In this document: piece by piece, positions 21,758 through 33,321 of the stretch
How the letters are laid out: each line of letters starts with the position of its first letter
Numbering within the stretch: the stretch's first letter is position 1
NCBI RefSeq assembly: GCF_051106095.1
Contig: NC_135786.1
Span: 17,162,501 to 17,226,500 of the forward strand
Origin: Pogona vitticeps
Taxonomy: Eukaryota; Chordata; Lepidosauria; Squamata; Agamidae
Direction: 5' to 3'
DNA length: 64,000 nucleotides
Notes under the pieces: model-generated
Database searches by the model: none
The model's input: only the letters and a program-made list of their open reading frames with translations
Told to the model about the DNA's origin: nothing
Translations under genes and position numbers: made by a program

Positions 21758-24724
21758 TTTTAGCACTTATACTACAGAAAAGCCAAATATTGTGGTCAAT
21801 AAATTCTAGAAGCCATCAAAGCAGAAAAGGCCGCTGCCACCCCACTTGGGAAGGGAGTAGCTGAGAGGGTCTCCTTGACTTTAGGCTCCATGAATGTTGT
21901 ACTCTTGTGGCTACTCAAACTGGCCTTGATTAGTGTAAGGGAACGGGGTACAAAGGTTGGTTCTTACCTTCCTGACAGTCCACAGGGAGACTTAGTTAAT
22001 CTTATTAACTCCTTGTTGCCTTTGGTTCCCAGCCAGGCCTCAGTGCCATTCACTGGGCCCTCAGCATCTCCAGTTTGGGGCTGATCCCAGTCAACTGATA
22101 CCCTTTAAGGAGGCCTGGCACTGTCAGGCTGATACAGGTCCCTGAGTCCTAACAGTTTGTTTTGCCTCTGGAGCAATCTGCTGTAAACACCTGTTGTGGC
22201 ATGTTCGCCACCAGCACCATCATTGCTTCAGGGTGGGTCCAGTGGCTTGGCGGTCTTGGCTGGGTGCCCTTGCTGTTCTTATGAGGTCCTAGGCATGGTG
22301 GTGGCCAGCATATTCTCCCTACATGCTTTACTGATGGGGAAGTGGATCTATTTGCCTGTTCATGGATCTTGCAGTAGCCAGTCCTTGCCAAGGGTGCATA
22401 AGATGGGAAGGGGGCTCCTTTGAGGTCTCAACCCAATCCTTCCCCTCCAAGTCTGTTGAGGCTAATGAGAGAACTCCCTCCTCCTGCCAACTTCCCCCCT
22501 CCGACTGTGACTCATCTGCATCTCTTCTCATCCCCCCCCCCCGGACTCCTTATTTGCCTTCTGCACTCTCAAGCATGCACCCTTGCCTGGAGATCTCCAT
22601 ATGGTCCACCATGAGAGCGCAGATCCCAGGCAGATGGCTTGTGGGGGACAGCTAGAGCATCTCCCTCACAGGCACATTGTCCAGTAAGACAACCTAGGGT
22701 AGAACCAGGTCTCCATCTATCACAGTGACATAGATAAGTCCCAATTACAGTCCCCAAATTCCCTTCTGCTTTTTAAATAAGATATTGTCTCTGCATTAAG
22801 GAGCTTTCTGTTTTGTTCTGGGTGGAATCACATTCCTTCCTGGCTTATAAAATGGACACAGAGGATGTTTGTCACACATATGAGAGCCCAGCATACACAT
22901 TTCTGTGAATAACCTTAAACTTGGCTTTATTGTTAGGGCCACTGTGCTTTTGGGATGCTTCACACTGCCCACGATATACCCTTTCTGCATAGGGTTGAGC
23001 CAAAATATTATTTTACTGATGTCCTATCAAGAGTTAATATCTACCATCAGTAGGAGTCCTGTTTTGAATGCCTGCTATTCAGTTTGATAGGTAGTGCTAA
23101 AATCAAGCAGCTGGTGACAGCAGAACATGACACACTGCTGTAGACAGAATTATTCTGACAGGCACAATGAACATTTTTCAGCCTCCATTTCAAAAATGAA
23201 GCTATTTGCATAACACGAGAGTCTCAGAATTTGCAACTCAGTTATAATAGCTGAGTTACAATAGCTACTAGTGGTAGATGATGGGTTGGAATGTGTTCAG
23301 AGTGCCTTCAAAGCCGGTGCCAATCAGATTTTCACAAAATGTTCTCTTCATACACTATGCATCTCATCTACTTTTCTGATCACCCAAAACTGTATTTTGT
23401 GAGGATTTTTGGAGGTGAGATTCAGCTTGCAGCCTTCTTTCTTTGCCAAGATTCCTCTGTGGAACTTGGAGAACAATTTTTTGGGGGCTGAGATAGACAC
23501 ACGGTGTTTTGCTGCCCGAGGTGAAAAAATAACATGCTACCTCCTCATCTCACTCCACATACAACAGCTACCAGGAATGATAACTGAATGCTTCTTCTAC
23601 ACTGATTACAGGACAGGCTTCTCTAACACACCTTAAAGCAGGTAGCCAAGAGGGACAGGCAAGGCTGTGTGATCCACAGCATTATGTACCAATACATTTC
23701 TTATAACATCTGCAAATTGAGGTGACTGTCTGCCTAATCATAAGTCCATTCCAGTTTTGAACTCCACTTCCCAGGTTTTGGGAACATATTTACTAGAAGA
23801 AATGTGCTTAAGAAGGGCTTTAAGCTGAACATTGTTGCGGAAGCTGACAGTATTTCAGAGGACTAGGAAATTACTGGAGAGAAGAGCATCGGGGATGTAT
23901 CAGAAATAAGGATGGGGGTGTCGGAATTTACCGATGGAAGGGCAGCTTGTTGGAAGCAAGCTTAAGACAGTTTAAGTTTAAGACATCATAGACCAATGCA
24001 AAGAGTATATAACACATGTTCAAGACAAAGAGTGTCCTTGGATAGACTTTATAATGAAATACTATACTGTATATGGTTGCACTGGTTGGGACTGATCCTG
24101 TCAAGGTTATTTATGCAGAGGCACTTGCTTCTGTGTAAGGATGGCCTTTGGTGGAAGAAGACATCTGCATGCTTGGAACCTTTGGCTGACAAAATATGAT
24201 ACAACCTGCAAAAAATGTTTACATGCTCATTTATATGTGTAGGTGCAAATTTGGGAATTAGTACTATAATGCAAGTAGAACAGGACTGCGGTATCTGTGG
24301 GATCAGTACCCATGGTTTCAGTTATCTGCTGCTTAAAAATCCTACATAACCCTCTGCCAGAAATATGCTTTCCAAGGTGTATTACCAAAATTGGCCACTT
24401 GAGGAAAACATAGGTTTTGAGATATCTGTGCTTTTTGGCATCCACGGTGGGCGCTTAGAACTACTCCCCAGTGGTAACTGCAATTCTACTGTGAATATAA
24501 AATATATCTCTCATCTTAGGGGGTGACCATATGACCTATGCACCTGTTCAGCCTGCTGTAGCAAGTGCTGTTCACTATAGCTAGGCAGCTTCAAGTCTCC
24601 TGTTCTTTTACACAGTTCTTTGTCTTTAAACTAGTTTTATTGTATACATTCTTTCTCTCCCACTTGAAGTTGGATGTCTTCATGGCTATCTTAACATTGG
24701 ATGAAGCAGTTCTAAACAATAACA
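21758..24724. other. Unannotated sequence
   Basis: Open frames at 22149-22655 on both strands have no recognised domain. 24280-24500 has Tigger-like words (ggtatctgtggga) but no clear ends. No gene seen. Confidence 0.35.
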
Positions 24725-24870
24725 CTGGCTGAAATCCAATTTCATAGTATAGAAAATCACACGAGAGTAGGATAATTAAATCAATGGGGATTTAGTGAGT
24801 AAAATCTTCCATATGTTACATTGATTCAAATGGGCCTAATCTAGCTATAATTTACTTAGTATAGTACAAC
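24725..24870. repeat. Fragment of the 59287-type foldback repeat
   Basis: Shares actggctgaaatcc and gattcaaatgggcctaatct (with ctagctataattta after it) with 59287-59420. Degraded. Confidence 0.5.
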
Positions 24871-25245
24871 ACAACTAGGGTACGCCCGCACAATTAATGG
24901 AATTTATGAACAAATTCTGAGTTCACTAAGATCATTTGTGGACCATCTAACTTGCCAGATAGTAAGACTGTATTTTTTGTATTTCAGACGCTATTGTCCA
25001 ACAATGACACTGTCATTTGAATCAGAAAGGACTTCTCTAAGAAGTTCTTGGAGTGGAAACTGAAAAGGAGTTGCAAGAATATACACAGGCTATGCTTCAG
25101 AGTTTGGAAGGAACTAGCTACATCTAACATAGGAACCTGTAGGTACTTCATTTTTTGGGTAACAAGGAATATAACTTGTATCTGTGAAGATTCTCAGTCA
25201 TCCAGGAGAGGTTCTCTGGAGTTCGAATCATGGCAACTGGACTTT
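24871..25245. other. Unannotated sequence; possible Penelope trace at its end
   Basis: The stretch gtgaagattctcagtcatcc at 25183-25203 is a word often next to Penelope-like ends; too short to assign. Confidence 0.3.
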
Positions 25246-25905
25246 GAAAGGGGCGTGTCACACTTGTGCACATGTGCATGAGCGCAACACGCCCACCCGC
25301 AAGCGCGACACACCCACCCACTCTCAAAATTTGCCTGGCTTCTAATTTCAGCCCAACCGGGAGCGGGAGCAACAGCGGCGGCACCTACTTGGCGAGTGCA
25401 GATCTTCCTCCCCACCTCATAGGGGCTGCATCCTGCCTGCCCCCCTGGAGCACCCACGTGTCCAGAAGGGGGCCCCTCTCCCTGCCCCACAGTCTTCTCC
25501 CTCAGGGGTTTGGTGCCACCACGGCTTCTACTTTTAGCTCTCTCTCTCCTCCCCCACTCTTCACGGGTCACCTGGTGAGGCTGCTGCCTCATCCTCTCTG
25601 CGGCTGAATTGAAGGAGGGGCCCCGCTCACAACCTGGCTGCACGCTTCTCCTTCCTCCCGCCTGGCGCTCCTCCGCTCCAAACCCAGACATGCCATGGGA
25701 AGGGGTGATGCTGAGAGAACAGCCTTCTCTCTCTCTCTCTCTCGCTCCCTTCCACCCCCCGTCTCTTTTTGCAGCCTGCCGCGGAGAGCTCCCACCTGTC
25801 CATCCATCCGTCTTGACGGTGGTCTGTCGCTCGTTCCCTCCCTCTCTCTTCCTTTCCTTTTCCTTTCCTGCTGCTGCTTGTTTGGGGCTGCCACCAGGGC
25901 CGAAA
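25246..25905 (+). mobile_element. GC-rich non-autonomous element, copy A
   Basis: 25246-25590 matches 31976-32417 on the opposite strand, including gcgcaacacgcccacccgca and cccaaccgggagcgggagca. The right part (to about 25905) is CpG- and C-rich without a match in the window. The other copy ends in a hAT-like terminus, so a hAT MITE is the likely class. Open frames of up to 283 codons here are compositional. Confidence 0.5.
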
Positions 25906-25930
25906 AGGAACAAGGAACAAACAAAAAGAT

Positions 25931-26589
25931 ATCCAGACCAATAATTGATTATTCTTCCTGTACTGCTCCTTCCATTCATTTTACCTTCTACCTGTATGAT
26001 CAGCAGTAACAATCTGCCACAGATTGCTACAAATACCATCTCCATCTGCAGCTCTTGGAAACTTCTGTTTAAAATTTATAAGGGTCCAACCCTTGGATCT
26101 CTATCCTTCAGGATCAAGAGAAAGAGGAGAGCTTTTTTTTCTTATGTCCAAAAGGGAATGCCACTAGTTTGATGTTTTCTTGATAAATCAGCAATGCTGA
26201 TCATGTGAGCCCTGTCTCGGTAATTCACCTCTTGTGTGATAAGAGGCAGAATCAGTAGGAAATCAGTATAGTGTCAGGCCTGTGATTATTCTAGTGGATA
26301 TCCTACATTTGGAGAGGTGGTTGATGGAACTTTGCTAGTGGTAGTCAAGACTGCTTTTGAGATGAACTGTGGAGCTGTTGAAAAAGAATGCAAAAAAGAA
26401 AATGTAGAGGAGACATGTAAACTGTCTGAAAAGTATTTGAGAATTTTTGTAGTTAAAATATTCCACTGTGGTCCCTTGTTGACTATTGACACTTTGGAAT
26501 ATACAGCAATACTATAAATTTCCAAAACACTATAGATTCATTCACATATTTTAAAGTTCATGAAATTAATATTCAATGTTTTCCTCTAT
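25931..26589. other. Unannotated sequence
   Basis: Nothing recognised. Confidence 0.4.
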
Positions 26590-27470
26590 CTCTGCCCACC
26601 CACTCCCGAAATAAAGAGACGGACACAGGTGTTGGAGTTAACTAGGACCACACTTTATTGCTTTTAACCTCCAATCACTCTCATCCTGCAGAGGGGCCTG
26701 GACGTCATGTGGATCCCTGGGGCAGGCTCTAGGGTTATCTCTTACCCCATCTCCAATCCTAAGCGGGTGACTCCCAAGCCCCTGGTCAGAACAACTCGTA
26801 CCCAGCTGGCCACAGACTGGGAAGAAAAACCTCCCTATCTGCCATCCATCCAATTGTCTAGAACTAAGACATGCAATGATGGGACTATACCTTACTCACC
26901 CCTCATCCCAGCAAGTGAAATGCTAGATCCTGGTTGCTGTGATGCTGGGTGCAGTAGGACCCCATGTGCTTTTTGGGAGCTCACTGAAACGCACCTTCTC
27001 TTCTGCACTACCTGACAGTTTGACCTATTTAAATGTGACTCAAACCTAGAATAGCCCCCAGAATCCCATGGGTAAACAGTGTGGGATAGGCAAAAATACG
27101 TTCACCCACCTTTTATATGCCAATCAGGTGAGATGGACCCAAAATTCCTATCCGGCCCTGAAGCGACCACCTCGGCCACACTGGACCCAGGGCGGGCAGG
27201 GTAGCTCAAAGAAAAAGGGCTGGCTGGGGGCAGAAGGATCTTATAATTGCACCAACATCCAGCCCCAGCATAGCCTTGTGGGAAGCGACAATTGGTGCCT
27301 CTATCTGCCTATGTCAGATCAGGAGACGTGGGAAAAATAGTTCCAAGCCAGCATATGAATTCATGCCGGCAGTGGTATACATTGCCCACCAGCTCCAGAA
27401 ATACAGAGATGGACTCAAGTGTTGGAGTTAACTAGGAAAACACTTAACTGATTTTAACCCCTCTACTGAG
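26590..27470 (-). mobile_element. LTR retrotransposon fossil with repeated LTR segment
   Basis: A segment of about 65 bp containing ggtgttggagttaactagga occurs at 26611 and, 787 bp away, in direct orientation at 27398 (as agtgttggagttaactagga). Minus-strand reading gives a polyadenylation-like caataaagtgtgg and a TATA-like catataaaagg. Homologous to 18030-18800. Broken; LTR parts only, no coding region seen. Confidence 0.55.
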
Positions 27471-27659
27471 CGGTGGGTTGTGGGGCATGTTATAAATGGT
27501 GTGAGGGATTGGTTAGGGCTATCAGGCATGTAGGGCATGGAAGGGATGAGGGGAGTGCATAGTGGGATGCTTTTTGACCATGTGGAGCAGAGGAGTCGTC
27601 ATGTGGCATGGTGTGGGATTGGGAGGGGAAGATCTCCTGTAGGGGAGCCATACGTCTGG
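27471..27659. other. G-rich spacer before the minisatellite
   Basis: Purine-rich, imperfect gggcatg words; nothing else recognised. Confidence 0.35.
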
Positions 27660-28662
27660 GAAAAATGGTAAAAATAAACCAAAATTACGTTTGATCTCCT
27701 ACCTGGTCGGTGTGTTGGCCTGTATAAGGAGGGAAGGCAGTTAAAAAGAAAGGAATAAACCAAAATTAGTTTTGATCTCTTAGCTGGTCAGTGTATTTAC
27801 CTGTTTAAGAAGGGAAGGTGGTAAAAATGCAAAAAAAACAACAACACCAAAAAACCAAAATTAGTTTTATTTATTTTATTTACAATATTTTTTAGCCGCA
27901 CCATTGCCAGTTTTCATCTCTTACCTTCTCAGTGTCTTTACCTGAATAAGGAGGGAAGGCAGTTAAAATGGAAAAATAAACACAAATTGGTTTTGATTCC
28001 TTACCTGGTCAATGTCTTCACCTGCATAAGGAGGGAAGGTGGTCAAAATGGAAAAAAATAAACCAAAATTTGGTTTGATCTCCTACCTGGTTGGTGTCTT
28101 GGGCTGTATAAAGAGGCAATGTTGTGAAAATGGAAAAAATAAACCAAAATTAGATTTGATCTCTTACCTGGTTGGTCTCTTGGCCTGTATGAGAAGGGAA
28201 GGTAGTAAAAATAAAATACAGTGGTGCCTCGCATAGCGAGGTTAATCTGTTCCGGATTAACCCTTGCTATGTGAAAACATCGCTAAATGGAACATAAAAA
28301 CCCATTGGAACGCATTAAACATCGTTCAGGGAAGTTTCCTCCATAGCGGCAGCCATTTTCGCACCCTCGGTAAGCGAGGGGAGGGCGCGAAAACGCTGCA
28401 CGCGGCCATTTTGGGCGTCCAGTGGCCATTTTAGAACCGCCGAACAGCTGATCCACGGGCATTGCAAAGCGAAGATCCATACGCGAAATGCTTACCGATC
28501 GTCGCTATGCGAGTTTTGCCCATTGGGACAACCGGTATGCCTCCGCATTAGCGATCCCGAAAAGGCGATCGCTATGCGGATTCGTTGTTGTACGGTGCGC
28601 TCGTTAAGCGAGGCACCACTGCAAATCTAAATTGAGTTTTGATCCCTTACCTGGTCAGTGCC
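27660..28662 (-). repeat. 81-bp minisatellite, about 7 units, splice-site-like on minus strand
   Basis: Units contain ataaaccaaaatta, cttacctggt and ataaggagggaagg. One unit has an insertion (27830-27905), and the last is cut off by the MITE at 28219-28621. On the minus strand six units carry a pyrimidine run ending in CAG, then a 17-nt block, then (in five of six) GTAAG or GTAGG; a seventh block has only the donor. Examples of the 17-nt block are 27703-27719 and 28168-28184. Confidence 0.85.
28219..28621. mobile_element. Mariner/Tigger-type MITE (403 bp)
   Basis: Inverted ends CAGTGGTGCCTCGC at both termini. TA precedes the left end and CA follows the right, a decayed TA target. No transposase. 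The interior is CpG-rich with ggccatttt words. Inserted in the minisatellite. Confidence 0.82.
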
Positions 28663-29621
28663 TAACCATAAGATACGTATGTTGTTTTACTTGGAAGATA
28701 GTTATGTGATACGTATTAACATTTATAAACCATTATCTCTTTACATTTTGAGCAAGTAATTAACACTATGATTATGAAAATAAATACAAATGAAATCAAC
28801 CCAGAAAGAGAACTATTAAACTGAACAAGTCACATATTAACACATTAAATGGGTAAATATTTCAGACACAATAATCTTTGGAACCAGTCAGACTCAGAAA
28901 CAATATGTAAAGAGGTCTGTTGTTCATTTCTGAACAACATAAACAAAACTTTTTTTTTCTAATTATGGTTACTAAGGAAGAAGATTAACCAAATACAATC
29001 TAATGAATGCTAGGGATGAGATACACAGATTAATCATGCAGTGTGGGCAAATGTTTTAGAAATGAAACATTTCTGTTTGATTTCCATCAACTACACCCAC
29101 GGCTTCATCAGAAAGGGGGCACCCAGAAAAGGATCTCCACAAATGCTACTCTTTCCCATCTGTGTGAGAAGTCTGTTATTGAAATCCAGCTTAAATCTGG
29201 CTGCCCCCTAACAAACCCATTTATCTCCATTAAAAAACAACAGCAAAGTACCACATCAACTGCCCTGCCAGACCTCACCACCTTAAACCTACACTACCCT
29301 GACAGTGCCTTAATGTAGTTTCCAGGGCTATAGACAAAACAGGAAGCAATCCTGTCCATTGATACAGAGTACATCTCTACAAATTATGAACCTGAATGGC
29401 TGAGAAAGTCCACGGTTAAGCCCGGATGAAAGGTAAATGTAAGTAATTTTGAAAAGCCAGGATCTCTCTAACTCACTCTGCTCCCAATGGCTGTTGAGGC
29501 AGGAAAGCAGCAAGTGGGCAAAGACCAACTGTCAAGAACTTAGAGCACTGTTGCTCCAGCAATCATGTGACCTCAGAGGTGATGTGACACCTTCTCTCAT
29601 TATGTCTTCAGAGGTATGTCA
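28663..29621. other. Unannotated, AT-rich sequence
   Basis: A 91-codon open frame at 29043-29318 has no known domain. Nothing else seen. Confidence 0.4.
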
Positions 29622-29640
29622 ATAGTTATTTAAATATCTC

Positions 29641-31382
29641 GGGGGCGGGGCTTTGTTGCGGTGCTGCCAGCAACTCCAGAGAGGAGCTCTCTCTGGAAAA
29701 GCTGGAACCCTCCGGTCCAGGATCCCCTTTTTGAAATGGGGATCAAAGGAGAGTCTAGAAGAAGTCTCTCTGAAGCAGATGGTGAGCAGCAGAAGGAGAA
29801 GAAAGGGAGGCAGACCCGGACTTTTTTCTTCTGAAGAAATCACCGTGCACAGACTGGAGCGGGCGCCATTTTTTGGCACTGAGCCGCGAGGAACCCTTTA
29901 CCGGGGGAGAGGAGAGCAATCAATATAAACTAAAAATATATAACAAGTAAGTAAGCCGAAGCCTCTGATTTATGAAACAGCCTCATTAAGCTGAAATAAG
30001 AATGAAATTATTTGGCAGAAAGAATAAATGCAGCGGCGGGTTTATCTTATCAGTCTGACTCAAAAGCGAAACTAAGCTTCTCCAAGTGAACTATTAAAAC
30101 GCCAGGCTGATTCTAAAGCCGAGAGTCTGAGATGGAAAAATAAATCTTATGTTTCTGGAGAAGAATCCCAGACAGCAACACCGTCTGACTGGATTTAAGA
30201 GACTTCGGTGGATGCAGCGTGGTTGGGATACGCTATTCTTTGCCTTCTCTGGACTTTGTGAACTATAAATAATAGAATCTGGTGGTTGGAGCTGACGTGG
30301 CCGACTGGACTAAGGAGCATTAAGGGGTTAATGAAGATCACAAGACGAGCTCCAAGGACAATCTACTGGACAGTTTGAGACTCTGTGACTGTTGTTTTGT
30401 TTGTGACCACGTGTGAGTCTAAAAATAGAAGCTTGCTGAACTCAGGAGAAGAAGAAGTAACTGCGTCACGGTTCTAATTGATATTGTATTTGCTGGGCTA
30501 AAAGTTGATTTTTATACTACAATATCTGGACAAAGATTGGAGGGAGATCTAAGGGGAGGTTTATGATGAGGGGTTTGAATTGTTGATAAAATTGTGGAAA
30601 CTGGAAGGATTTCTAGGGGGTGATTATTGTGGTATTTAAACAAACCCCAAAGCCTGAGATGGACCCCAAAAATTCAAAAGAACAAATGGAGACTTGGTCT
30701 GTTCAATCCCAAAGTTCTGGAATAGTGGTGCAAGAAATAGAAAAGGAATGGCAGATTAATATACAAAGGCTAATATTAACAGGGTTCCAGCGAGTGAATG
30801 CAGGTCTTAGCAAAATAGAAAATTTGATGAAAGGGACGAAAGAGGAGACAGTAGATGCCAAACAAAACTTAAATGAAGTTGTACAGACTTTAGAATCGTC
30901 TGTATTAGACATGACACCAGGTAATATGAATGCAGTAGAGAGTTATCCAGTGACCCATGCAGCTTCCAAAATTAAAAAGCACTATGACAAAAATCTTAAG
31001 GAGGCAGAGATACTGAAACCAGATAATTTTATGGTGAAAATATGGGAAGTGAAAAAAATGGATATTCTGTCAGATGGGCTGAAAGACTGTTCAATTCAAA
31101 AAGAAACGGAAAGATGGGATGTATTGTATAAATGGCAGCAGCTACCAGACAATGTTGGAATAACATAGAATAAAATTAAAATTAAATGATAAGATAAAAG
31201 CAGGAGGGTAATCAAACTGTGAAAAAGCAAAAAGTTGATATGTATTAGTAATATGAATTGATTGGATGATGTTATACTTTATGCTCTCCTATCCCCCAAA
31301 ACTATTTTTCCTTTCCTATCCCCTCTTTCTTTCTGTACCCTCTACCCTTGTTTCTAAATAAAATAAAATTATTAAAAAAAAA
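29641..31382 (+). mobile_element. L1-like non-autonomous retroposon, full insertion
   Basis: Flanked by a perfect 19-bp duplication ATAGTTATTTAAATATCTC (29622-29640 and 31383-31401). The 5' end is GC-rich (gggggcggggctttgttgcg) with a YY1-like gcgccattttt. The 3' end has aataaaataaaatt and an A10 tail. Poly(A) plus a long duplication means L1-type retroposition. It contains one ORF but no endonuclease or reverse transcriptase, so it must have been mobilised in trans. Identical duplications suggest a fairly recent insertion. Confidence 0.88.
30656..31168 (+). CDS. ORF in the L1-like retroposon (170 aa)
   Basis: From the ATG at 30656 (MDPKNSKEQMETWS) the frame runs 170 codons to 31168. The central part (about residues 25-90) is heptad-like with LILTGFQRVNAGLSKIENLM, compatible with a coiled coil as in L1 ORF1 proteins. 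The RNA-binding part of ORF1 is not recognised. The end (LYKWQQLPDN) may derive from another part of an L1, after internal deletion. An upstream frame extension to 30620 starts with ATT/ATA codons and is not used. Confidence 0.5.
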   Translation, partial: EMDPKNSKEQMETWSVQSQSSGIVVQEIEKEWQINIQRLILTGFQRVNAGLSKIENLMKGTKEETVDAKQNLNEVVQTLESSVLDMTPGNMNAVESYPVTHAASKIKKHYDKNLKEAEILKPDNFMVKIWEVKKMDILSDGLKDCSIQKETERWDVLYKWQQLPDNVGIT

Positions 31383-31401
31383 ATAGTTATTTAAATATCT
31401 C

Positions 31402-31748
31402 TCACATACTTAAGCCCAACCAGGCTGCTTGCAAGAGTGAAATAAAAGTCTTGTCCTGTGGATCATAAATACTTCTGCATGGGCTGCTGTCAGGCTGTTT
31501 TGTTTTTGTTTTTCTTATAAGCTCATAAATGATAAGTAGCATCTCCAAATGAGCATCCATTAATTATCTTAATTATCTTAGCTATTTACGTACTCCTTTT
31601 TAGGTCAAGAGTCAAGAATGGAATATTAGAAGATGTTGCAGAACTGATTGCCATTCTAAACACTATTTATGTCACAGAACCCTGGTCCAAATTCAGAAAA
31701 TGTTAGCACTAAAATAAATCTTTCTTTCTTTTTCTCATCCTGACTTAG
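31402..31748. other. Unannotated sequence
   Basis: Nothing recognised. Confidence 0.4.
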
Positions 31749-31975
31749 GGCACAATCCTCACTAGCCAGGCTGGCCTTAGGCTGGCTGAACCGGACTCTC
31801 ACAATTAAGAGGGTACAGTGCAGGTACAGTGTGCGGAGGAGTGCCAGGGGGGAGGAAGGAGAAGCGCGTGACCTGTGACCCTCCTTCACCTCAGCTGCAG
31901 AGAAGATGAGGCGACAGCAGCAGCGGCGGCGGCACTGGCGCCCGGAGAGGTAGCCTGACAAGCCACTCAAGGTAA

Positions 31976-32597
31976 GGAGTGCCTCGCCAGGTGACCTGCA
32001 AAGAGTGGTGGGGTGGGGGGGAAGAGAGAGAATCTAAACCCAGAAGCCCCGGTGGCGCCAAACCCCTGATCCTGTGAGCTCCACCGCTTCGGAGGGAGAA
32101 GACTGCCAGGCAGGGAGAGGGCTCCCCTTCTGGATCCGTTGGAGCTTTGGGAGGGGGAGAGGTGGGACCCAGCCCCTACGAGGTGGGGAGGGTCGGCGGC
32201 GGAGTTGCTCCTGTGCCTTCCAGGACCAAGGAGACAACTCTGAAGCAGGTGCTTCTGAGGAGGAAGCCCCACGCTCACCAAGTAGGTGCCGCCGCTGCTG
32301 CTCCCGCTCCCGGTTGGGCTGACATTAGAAGCCAGGCCGATTTTGAGAGTGGTTGGGTGTGTCGCACTTGCGGGTGGGCGTGTTGCGCTCATGTGCAGAA
32401 GTGTGACACGCCCCTCTGCAGGTGTAGCACCCCCACCTGTGGGCATGACATGCCCCTTCGCAAGCGTGACACAACCCTCTTTGAGCGTGACATGCTCACC
32501 TGCAAGCACAGGGGCACCCTACCCTGAACTGGTCCACGCACGGAGCCCGCACCCTCCAAACTCTCCACGATCCCAAAAAGGTTGGGGATCTCTGCCC
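31976..32597 (-). mobile_element. GC-rich hAT-like element, copy B
   Basis: Minus-strand terminus reads CAGAGATCCCCAACCTTTTT, a hAT-style end related to the MITE at 3876. Body words match 25246-25590. The far end is unclear; GC-rich sequence continues left to about 31800. Lies immediately before the Penelope fragment, probably inserted in it. Confidence 0.55.
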
Positions 32598-32639
32598 TTC
32601 AGGCCTGTGGATGGGCCTTCAACAAGGCAATGTCCCAAC

Positions 32640-33256
32640 CCAGGAGAACAATGGAACAGCCTGAGACCCAGAGCCCACAAAAGAACCTGGTCATTCCTTA
32701 CATGGCAGGTGTGTCTGAAAAGCTCAAAAGGATTTTTGGTAAGCACCACCTATCCGTGCACTTCAAACTCACAAACACACTAAGGCGGAGGCTCATCCAC
32801 CCAAAAGACCAGACATCGAAAACGACCCAGCACAGGAGGGGCAACATTCATCATTTGAAGGACAAAGGACACTCATTTGATGACCAAGATGTACTCATTT
32901 TGGACCTAGAAGATAGGTGGTCCAAATATATGTGCATATAGAAAATCCCTCACTCAACAGGGGTGGAGGCCTTAGATACAATATGTATTCTGTTTATCAT
33001 GCTGCCCTTTCATTTGTCCCCAGAAAGATTAGAACCACACACACCAGAAAGACAACAACTGTTAATGATCCATGGCAATGGGAGGAGAAGGACTGCAGAA
33101 GTCGGATTATCCCTCACCCCCCCCCCCAGTCCTTTGTCCTTCTAACGAGCCTGATCAGACCAGGGGGAAGTGAAGCCAAGGTGGAGGATATAACAGGGAA
33201 CTCCTGCCAACTCTCCTCAGACTGAAGAAGCTACCTGAAATAGCAAAACATTTCAA
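32640..33256 (+). pseudogene. Penelope-like element fragment (RT end/GIY-YIG region)
   Basis: Translation shows NLVIPYMAGVSEKLKRIF, HLSVHFKLTNTLRRRLIHPK, HRRGN, HLKDKGHSFDDQDVLILDLE and, in another frame, NPSLNRGGGLRYN. These words are in the order of the linker and GIY-YIG domain of vertebrate Penelope proteins. The GIY-YIG catalytic core that normally lies between HPKD and HRR is deleted, and a frame change separates the last block, so it is dead. A hammerhead-like relic follows at 33218-33256. Confidence 0.85.
33218..33256 (+). ncRNA. Decayed hammerhead motif at the Penelope 3' end
   Basis: CTGAAGA (33222-33228), stem II GCTA/TAGC, but AAAA in place of GAAA at 33245-33248, then CATT. The architecture is that of Penelope hammerheads; the changed invariant G predicts loss of cleavage. 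Confidence 0.5.
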
Positions 33257-33257
33257 C

Positions 33258-33321
33258 CTGACTGGGGTTTCTGGGAGTTGCAGTTCAAAAGCATCCGAGT
33301 AACAAAGGTTAAGAACCACTG
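33258..33321. mobile_element. Half copy of the 137-bp foldback hAT MITE
   Basis: Words ggggtttctgggagttgcag, aacaaaggtt and gaaccactg match 36994-37059. The left half is missing. Confidence 0.75.

Noticed and set aside
22110-22770. Possible coding segment, open on both strands
   Set aside because: No homologous blocks recognised; proline/serine-rich translations follow base composition.
24280-24500. Tigger-like MITE
   Set aside because: Some words fit (ggtatctgtggga, gcatccacggtggg), but clear inverted ends and a TA duplication could not be placed.
25194-26045. Long minus-strand open frame (283 codons) and several others over the same DNA
   Set aside because: It lies in CpG- and CT-rich repeat sequence with open frames on both strands, has no domain, and the homologous copy at 31976 does not keep the frame.
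31967-32509. 180-codon minus-strand open frame
   Set aside because: Low-complexity translation of the GC-rich repeat; same reasons as the frame at 25194.
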